Shown piece by piece: positions 57,432-64,000 of a stretch of DNA of 64,000 nt. The stretch spans positions 465,300,867 through 465,364,866 of the forward strand of contig NC_133666.1 in the NCBI RefSeq assembly GCF_037893015.1, in the 5' to 3' direction. Origin of the DNA: Macrotis lagotis (lineage: Eukaryota; Chordata; Mammalia; Peramelemorphia; Peramelidae). Made by a program: the position numbers and the translations under genes. Each line of letters opens with the position of its first letter. Within the stretch, counting starts at the first letter, position 1. The notes under the pieces are model-generated. The model worked only from the letters and a program-made list of their open reading frames with translations. It ran no database searches and was not told the DNA's origin.

Positions 57432-57760
57432 GTGTCCACAGTGGATAGATCTCTGTTCCTGGAGTCAGGAAGACCTGATTTGTCTCCTTCCTTCCTTTCC
57501 TTCCCTCCTATGGCAGTTAGATGGTTTATTAGATAGTGATGAATTTAGATTTAGGAAAATCTGAATTTCCATTCTCCATCTAAATACTTGTTAGCTGCTA
57601 TTTAATTTCTCTCAGCCTCAATGTCCTAATCTTAAAAAAAAAGGGAAATAATAATAAACCCTACTTCACAATACTATTTTGAGCATCAAATAAGATAACA
57701 TTTAAAGCCATTTACTAGTTTTATACTGCTAACAAAATGCTAGTTAATACTATTATTACT
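57432..57760 (+). mobile_element. SINE 5' fragment and MIR-type SINE
   Basis: 57432-57480 is a tRNA-SINE head ('ctgttcctggagtcaggaag'). 57508-57760 is MIR-like ('tctctcagcctcaatgtcct', 'atcaaataagataacattta'). Confidence 0.55.
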
Positions 57761-57974
57761 TATCAAAGGAAAACGAATATTTGATCATTTAAGAAAGATG
57801 GAAATTTCAACAGTTCTTTGATATTTGATACCTTTTTGAAAGGTAGCATGATAGAACATTTCTCTCTTTAATTCTAATTATTTTTTAATGTGTGAAAAAG
57901 AAAATGGAAAAAATACATTATGGAGAAAAAGTAGAATTCATTAAAATTGTTTTTGCAATATTTTCTTTTGGCAT

Positions 57975-58095
57975 ATGCTACTAGAGAGTAAACCTCAAAG
58001 CTTAGGGAGATCCCTTTCAAGTCTTACTTCTAATACCTACTAACTGTATGTTTCTAGGGCAAACCATTTAATCTCTCTGTTTTAGGCAGCTCGCT
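57975..58095 (+). mobile_element. MIR-type SINE fragment
   Basis: 'taatacctactaactgtatg' and 'ggcaaaccatttaatctctc'. Confidence 0.5.
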
Positions 58096-58098
58096 AAT

Positions 58099-58345
58099 AT
58101 TTGAAATCTCTTTCTTATCTTCAGTACTCCTGTTTTGATGTCTACTAATTTACCTTTCTCACTCACCTGTACTTTTGAGAGACTATAGCATAGAGAGAGA
58201 CTTTTTAGTACTGTTTGAATATTGTACAACTGTGACTGGTGATCCACTTCCCATCTTCATGTTAGACTGAATCTGAATCAAGTGACATGTTGTTTCCATC
58301 CTATTTGCTATTTTTGAATAAACTTTTGTTATCTGTATCAACATC
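58099..58345 (+). repeat. Unassigned repeat with AATAAA, copy 2
   Basis: 'cctgttttgatgtctactaa', 'tctcactcacctgtactttt', 'tttgctatttttgaataaac'. Partner of 57121-57360. Confidence 0.6.
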
Positions 58346-58374
58346 TTTATTTCTCTATTTAAGGGTTTTTTTTA

Positions 58375-58540
58375 ACATAAGGTCCATGGATAGATCTGGG
58401 ATAAGAAGAATAAAATTTTATCTTTCAAAAAACATTTTTACTTAATTTTAGCATTTCTGTAAATTATTTAAAAACATTTTGAGAATGCATCCATAAGCTT
58501 AATGAGACTGAGAGAGGGATCTGTTTCCTCCAAAAATTTC
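58375..58540 (+). repeat. hAT-like dispersed repeat, copy 3
   Basis: 'aaggtccatggatagatctg', 'ttaattttagcatttctgta', 'attttgagaatgcatccata'. Confidence 0.55.
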
Positions 58541-58609
58541 ATGTTATATAAAATATCTTATTCATTTATTATCATGGTTAATTGAAAATCACCACCACTG
58601 TTATAGAGG

Positions 58610-58730
58610 CAATTAAATGTCATAGTGAAGAAAGAACAGAATATTGACCTGTATTGGCAGAAGGAGTTTTCTCATTCAAAGAATTCCCTATACCAGTGAA
58701 ATCACAGACCCAGTTCCTCTCCCTTCTCCC
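58610..58730 (+). mobile_element. SINE tail fragment
   Basis: 'gacctgtattggcagaagga', 'gaattccctataccagtgaa', 'atcacagacccagttcct'. Same tail type as 45245 and 46640. Confidence 0.5.
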
Positions 58731-60116
58731 TGCCACCTAACTTCTTTACTGCATTAATGGATCCATGATTTCTTTCTTTAGCCAGATGCTGAGGCAATGT
58801 CTTTATCCCCATCTTATCCAGGTTTTCCATAAATCTACCGTTAAGGATGTATCTAATACATGAAATAGTTATTGAGTTCTCTAATTGCCTTTCTCTTATT
58901 CTAACAGTATTTTAGATCATCCATTATATTACTTGGGTCAACCACTTGTTGGTCATTACAGGACCAACTCCATTTCTAGTCTGGCCATGCTTACTTTGAG
59001 ATTTTCTTTGATGGAGGTGCCAACCTACTGGGGTTCTTAACATTTCTATTCTGTGGAGCTTTCAAAAAGTTTGTGTATGTGTATATATACATATACATAT
59101 ACATGTGCATATATGTATATATATATTTGTAGTTATATATACACACATGGTTATATATATATATAAACATGTCTACATATAACTATATTCATATATACAT
59201 GCATATATAAAAACTCTTTATCCTTTTTTTTAAACTTTAGCATACAGGTTTCCAAGACAATCGTATTTCTGGATTGCTAGACACTTCATTGCTTATAAAG
59301 AACCAGTGGCCTCTATATAGGTCTAAGGGATAAGTAAAGTGAATAATAAGACTCATCCAGATTGAATGAAAGCTGTTGACAAAGGCTCAGAATAAGGCAA
59401 GCAGTTAGACAGGAGAAATGGAGAGGATTCTCTTTTCTGGGTCTTTCTCACTGGTTTTTGAACAGCAAGAATTTTGAAGCTTAGTAAGTAACCAGTGTAC
59501 CTAGTACACAGTGAACCTAGTAACCAGTCCTCCACCCTCCTCCTTCAGTTCATCAACCCCTCTTTCTTTCTTTTCTGTTGCTGATAGCACCCTACTTAGA
59601 ACAGACAAACCCTGTCCCCTCTTATGGCTTGGACTTAGTGGTTTTGCCAATTTTAAGGCTCTCCCTGCAAAACACATACTGACTTGTTGAAACTCTCCTA
59701 AGCCTGCCTCTGGACAATGGTGCATTCACTGTCATCCTATCCAGGATTCTGGCTGCAGCAGCATAACAGATGCTGTGTTCTGAGCAGCCTTTTCATGGGT
59801 CTTTAGATCACGTTCTTTGGCTTTCATTTGTAAAATTTAATTTTGTGCTCTCTTCCTCCCAAACAGCCTTTCTCTATGCTCTAAGACTGCTATTAAACAC
59901 TTCATTTCTGCATAGCGCTTTCTATATATAGTTTACTGAAATTAAGGAGCCTTCACTGAAGAAACTATAGCACCATAAAGTAATGAAGTAATATTTCCAG
60001 AGACAGAGAAATATACACATATGTAAATGTATAATGTGCATATATATAATTATATACATGAGAGATAGCTATGTTCTAATCAGTCTTTTTATTGACTTTT
60101 AATTTTTGGTCATCTC
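58731..60116. other. Intron stretch with (TA)/(CA) block
   Basis: Compound TA/CA repeat at 59078-59205. Other parts unassigned, no exon. Confidence 0.45.
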
Positions 60117-60117
60117 A

Positions 60118-60198
60118 CCTATATATGTATATATATATATATATATATACACATATATATATAATCTTTCTATCTATCTATATCTATCTATCTATCTG

Positions 60199-60244
<46 letters not shown>
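60118..60244 (+). repeat. (TA)n and (TATC)n microsatellites
   Basis: TA/CA block 60118-60165, then about 20 TATC/TCTA units to 60244. Confidence 0.96.
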
Positions 60245-60430
60245 AGATTCTTAACCTGAGGTCCATTGACAACCATGAATAGATTTCAGTGAGTCTGTGA
60301 TCATGGATGAGACAAGTAAAATTACATCTTCATTTTTAATACTTTTGACTCAATTTTAGGATTCCCTTAAATTTTTAAAAGGTATTTTGAGAAGGGTGCA
60401 TGGGATTTACCAGATAGGTAAAAAGCCACT
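60245..60430 (+). repeat. hAT-like dispersed repeat, copy 4
   Basis: 'agattcttaacctgaggtcc', 'gatttcagtgagtctgtgat', 'ttgagaagggtgcatgggat'. It keeps the TTCTTAACCT terminus. Confidence 0.65.
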
Positions 60431-60454
60431 CCATTAAGACCTTCAGCTGTATAT

Positions 60455-60520
60455 AGACACCTCTCTCTCTCTCTGCCTCTTCCTCTGTCTCTGTCCCCCC
60501 TTCTCTCTCTCTTTCTCCTT

Positions 60521-60575
<55 letters not shown>
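60455..60575 (+). repeat. (TC)n microsatellite
   Basis: Impure CTCT to 60520, then a pure TC run from about 60524 to 60575. Confidence 0.95.
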
Positions 60576-60579
<4 letters not shown>

Positions 60580-60621
60580 CAGCCTTCAACCTAACATTCC
60601 TTATACACAAACACATACATA

Positions 60622-60647
60622 CAGATAGATAGATAGATAGATAGATA
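60622..60647 (+). repeat. (GATA)n microsatellite
   Basis: Six AGAT units, complementary in motif to the (TATC)n 400 bases upstream. Confidence 0.93.
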
Positions 60648-61096
60648 TGAAATCAGAAGCTTGGGGAACATTAATTAGGTAATAACCCTCTACATTTCAT
60701 ACATATGTACTACTTGTCTGTGGGTATACATATATAATGCATCTATGTACATGCCAATATTTATGTAATATATAATCCTTTAAAATGCAATACTTAGGAC
60801 TTCATCTATGAACATATTGATCTCTTTCTCAGTAAGAAGTATTCATGAATATTGTGGCAGAAAAGAATATTCACCATTTGGTCACCAACTTTCTCATGTT
60901 GTCTATTGGCATTTAATGAGGCTGTCCCTTAGATGACAGCTACATGATGCAATCCTGGACCATATTCAAAGCCTTTATTGCTTTTGAGACCTTCCAGGAC
61001 TTGTCTTCATTTTAGGACATGGATCATCAAATTCTAGGCATTGGAGAACAATATTAAGGGGAGGATTCATGCAAATATACATACCTTACATCTATA

Positions 61097-61127
<31 letters not shown>

Positions 61128-61704
61128 GAAATGTATATATTTGCATATATTTGTCATCACCTTTTCATCAAATTTGCTCTTTGTTTTAAAGCAGAACATG
61201 ATGATTATAATGAATGTTCAGAAATAGGGACCAGAGAAAGCAGTGGAACTTGAGCCTGGATCTGTTTGAACTTTCATAAGGGAAAAGGAGTAACAAAAAT
61301 TATCTTAACTTAGAGAGACCGAAAAATGATCCCTAGAAATGCCAGGTTACAAATGAGCTCAACTAACAATTCTTTTCATGCCGTGTAAAGCTTTAGGCTA
61401 AATTTGGCATCTGTGGAGACTGATTTAAAGTCTGGAGAGTTAACTGTGAGACACATTGACTGCTTGGCTTTATGCCAGATGCCAAGAGGTGTATATGGCT
61501 TAAGGTTCATAATTTTGTTTTGGATATTGTTGTTCTTCTGTAAACAAAAGCAGTGGAGTTGTGTTAAGTATGAAGCATGGAAAGTTGAGATGAAGGAAGT
61601 CCTATGAAGGTATTTGAATATCAGTAATAACACCTGAAATAACATCTGGAGAGTATTTGACATAATAAAAATATCTCATAAAATTATTGAAATTCTATAA
61701 TTCA
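60648..61704. other. Intron stretch, nothing recognised
   Basis: (TA)n at 61087-61130. Small open frames at 61376-61663 have no domain. Confidence 0.4.
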
Positions 61705-61840
61705 TAGATTAAAAAAAATAACTGAAATTGGCCTCAGATATCATCTAATTCAGTTCTTTTGATATATAGTTGAGGAAACTGAGGTTCAGAGAGGTAAAAT
61801 AATTTTTTAAAGGTTGAATATAGATTGCCTAGACTATAAC
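61705..61840 (-). mobile_element. MIR-type SINE
   Basis: Antisense 'tatcatctaattcagttct', 'gttgaggaaactgaggttca', 'gagaggtaaaataa'. Confidence 0.65.
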
Positions 61841-61997
61841 TTTTTCCAATTACTTATGTTATATAGATTACCTGAAAGATGATAGCAAATTTCTGAATAA
61901 CTGGGACATATAAAAATTCAGGGAAAAGAAGATAAAATTTTCCCGAGACATATACAATGCAATGTCTTTGTATGTACATTTGTATAAGACATCTACA

Positions 61998-62036
61998 CAC
62001 ATATGTATACACACACACACACACACACATATATAC

Positions 62037-62084
<48 letters not shown>

Positions 62085-62099
62085 GTACATACATACATA
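61998..62099. repeat. (CA)n/(TA)n microsatellite
   Basis: ACACAC block then long TA block ending GTACATACATACATA. Confidence 0.96.
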
Positions 62100-63644
62100 A
62101 AGTATTGGATATGTCTATAAGTGAAAACAGAAAGCCAAAAGATTTGATTCTTAAAATATGTCCTTAAAATACACTTGCTAGTTCAGTATTTATTTCCTTG
62201 GAGATAGAATAAAACATCCAACTAAGTTGTTGATAATTCTCATTCAACTTCTGGTGTGACTGGATGCTGATTTTTTTTTTCCTAATTCAATTTCAGATGA
62301 GCGAAATGGATGGTGCTTCTACAAGTCCCCTTTCTCCTTCAGCAACAATGTTCTCAAATCATCTGTCATTTCATTGTCAATTTTGAAATGGATTAGGAAA
62401 AAAAATTCAGACTTTCCTACCTTTCTTTGGATTGATTATATAATAAAATTTGGCAATTTTAATGAAATTTAAACAGTCCTACAAATGATTTTTATCTTGA
62501 CTTTAATTCTGTAGAATATTAATAAATACTGTGGTGCTTAGAATTATGTTACTTTGTAAAATTGTAATGATTTTTATAAAGTCTAAAATGAATGGTTAGC
62601 AACTTGATATCATGTTGCAAGTTATTAACTGTGTTAGTGACACTCTGCCTTAATCTGGGAAAGCAAAAATGTTATCATTTAGTTGTAGGCTTTTTAGCAT
62701 GAATCTCATGAAAAAAAATTGGAAAATAAAAGGCATTTCATCCAATTCTTAACAATACCAACTTCCTTATTTTATTGCATTTGTGATCTCATTTCTCATT
62801 TCTGTAAATGCTTCCTCCAGTGGTATATATCGAAAGTCACCCATTTCTTATTCTAAATCTCTCTTCTCCTCCAGAAGGGATCCAGTCCCTGTGCCAAGAT
62901 CCTTCCTCTTCCTCTTAACCTGATAACTGATAATTAAAAAAGAGGCTTGATAATTGCATTTCAATAAAAATGGTTTCCTTTATAATCTACATATTCTATT
63001 CATTTAAAGCATTAATCTGAAGTGCGTATACTTTATGAGTCTATCAAAAGAATTCATGTCACAAAAATGGTTCTGATTCCTTGTTTTAAATCTCTTTGTA
63101 TGGATAGCTGCAGCACACAGGTTTTACATAGATACTCTGATATAACCTTCCACCACCTCAACTCTTATATATCACTTTGGTAACATATTTTGTGTCTCTT
63201 CTGTGCAGTTATTTGTTAATATACTATACTTAAACATACCATGAGGCTTTCCATTTTCATTTGGGTGACTTGCAATTTTGATTTATTTGCACAATATTGT
63301 AATTCATGCTTTGTAATCATGAAGCATTACCTGAAGAGTATTAGGGTAAAAAAGTGAATCTTTTTTTAAGGAGAAACTTGGGGCCATTAAAAGCACTACC
63401 AAATTTCCCAAGTGCACTTCAGATTCATTCTTCTTGTTAATCACCAGTGCATTACCCATGTGTAGTATCTTCCCATAGACATTCTAGATCCTTCTGTAAA
63501 GAGAGTGAAATGTTTTGATTGGTTATAGATCTCCTATCAGAGCCATGCATTATTTTGGGGGTTAGAGAAATTAAACCAGTGCCATTCATAAGCAGCAGCA
63601 TTCTGAGGAATCACTAGACTCCCTCTTGTATTTGAATTTATGTA
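62100..63644. other. PTPRM: Repeat-poor intron stretch
   Basis: 1.5 kb with no recognised repeats. A T10 tract followed by TTTCAG (62291-62296) looks like a splice acceptor, but the sequence after it is not PTPRM exon 2. Confidence 0.4.
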
Positions 63645-63900
63645 GAATTGATAGGCATGGAGGTATAGTGCTGAATCTGGATCCAGGAAGAACTGAGTTC
63701 CAAACCTCAGGCACTGAAGAATTGAGTGACCCTGCACAAATCACTTAATCTTTACTCAATTATTTCACCTTTAAACTGGAGAGAATAATAGTTCCTATTT
63801 TTGTGGTTGTGAAAATAAAGTGAGATAATAATTTAAAGCCCTTCCAAGTTTTAAAGCACTATAAAAATCCTAGCTATTACTATTATTATTATTAAATATG
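63645..63900 (+). mobile_element. MIR-type SINE with (ATT)n end
   Basis: 'gagtgaccctgcacaaatca', 'ggagagaataatagttccta', 'aagtgagataataatttaaa', then TATTATTATTATTA. Confidence 0.7.
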
Positions 63901-64000
63901 TTTGGCTTACTTATGCCCTCTGTTGTGTGCCTAGCTTGATACTTATAATCAGAGGGTCTTTGAACATGGTTATTTCTGTAATGTCTTTTAAGTATTCTTG

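Noticed and set aside
62281..62400. Acceptor-like T10 tract, TTTCAG and a following short open frame as possible PTPRM exon 2
   Set aside because: The translation in the required phase does not give the MAM-domain start (G-C-L-F-D-E), and the known human intron 1 is far longer.

Overview
The window is mammalian nuclear DNA, most likely from a marsupial. The main clue is the repeat content. There are many tRNA-derived SINEs of the kinds known from marsupials (WSINE1-like, MAR1-like, one MAR4-like). There are also 5'-truncated L1 copies, BovB and RTE-type LINE fragments, CR1/L3 and L2 fragments, MIR-type CORE-SINEs and long dinucleotide tracts. The WSINE1-like copies favour an Australidelphian marsupial, but I cannot name the species.

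Only one protein-coding exon can be supported. It is the first coding exon of PTPRM (receptor-type tyrosine-protein phosphatase mu) on the + strand at 13811-13883, lying in a CpG island at about 12640-13660. It encodes the signal peptide and first mature residues and ends at a consensus splice donor in phase 1. The 50 kb downstream is PTPRM intron 1; exon 2 is not in the window. The first 12.6 kb is upstream intergenic DNA.

Layout: 1-12.0 kb is repeat-rich upstream DNA, including a nested LINE/SINE stack at 5.6-9.06 kb. From 12.0 to 14.8 kb is the promoter, 5' leader and exon 1. From 14.9 to 64 kb is intron 1: repeat-poor stretches alternate with SINEs, antisense L1 pieces (22.1-22.8 and 23.9-26.2 kb), a sense L1 tail (55.2-55.7 kb), a BovB piece (54.6-54.96 kb), and a microsatellite-rich zone (59-62 kb).

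No bacterial-type system, CRISPR array, intact transposon or structured RNA gene was found. The observations most worth following are a 45-bp near-perfect palindrome at 37386-37430, a ~217-bp local duplication at about 97% identity (50210-50426 and 52165-52380), insertions dated by exact target-site duplications, a possible SINE tail not seen in the other SINEs, two LINE-SINE shared-tail relationships, and repeat-poor candidate enhancers in intron 1. SINE, L2, CR1 and MIR boundaries were read by eye and are approximate. Family names rest on remembered consensus sequences, not on a search.
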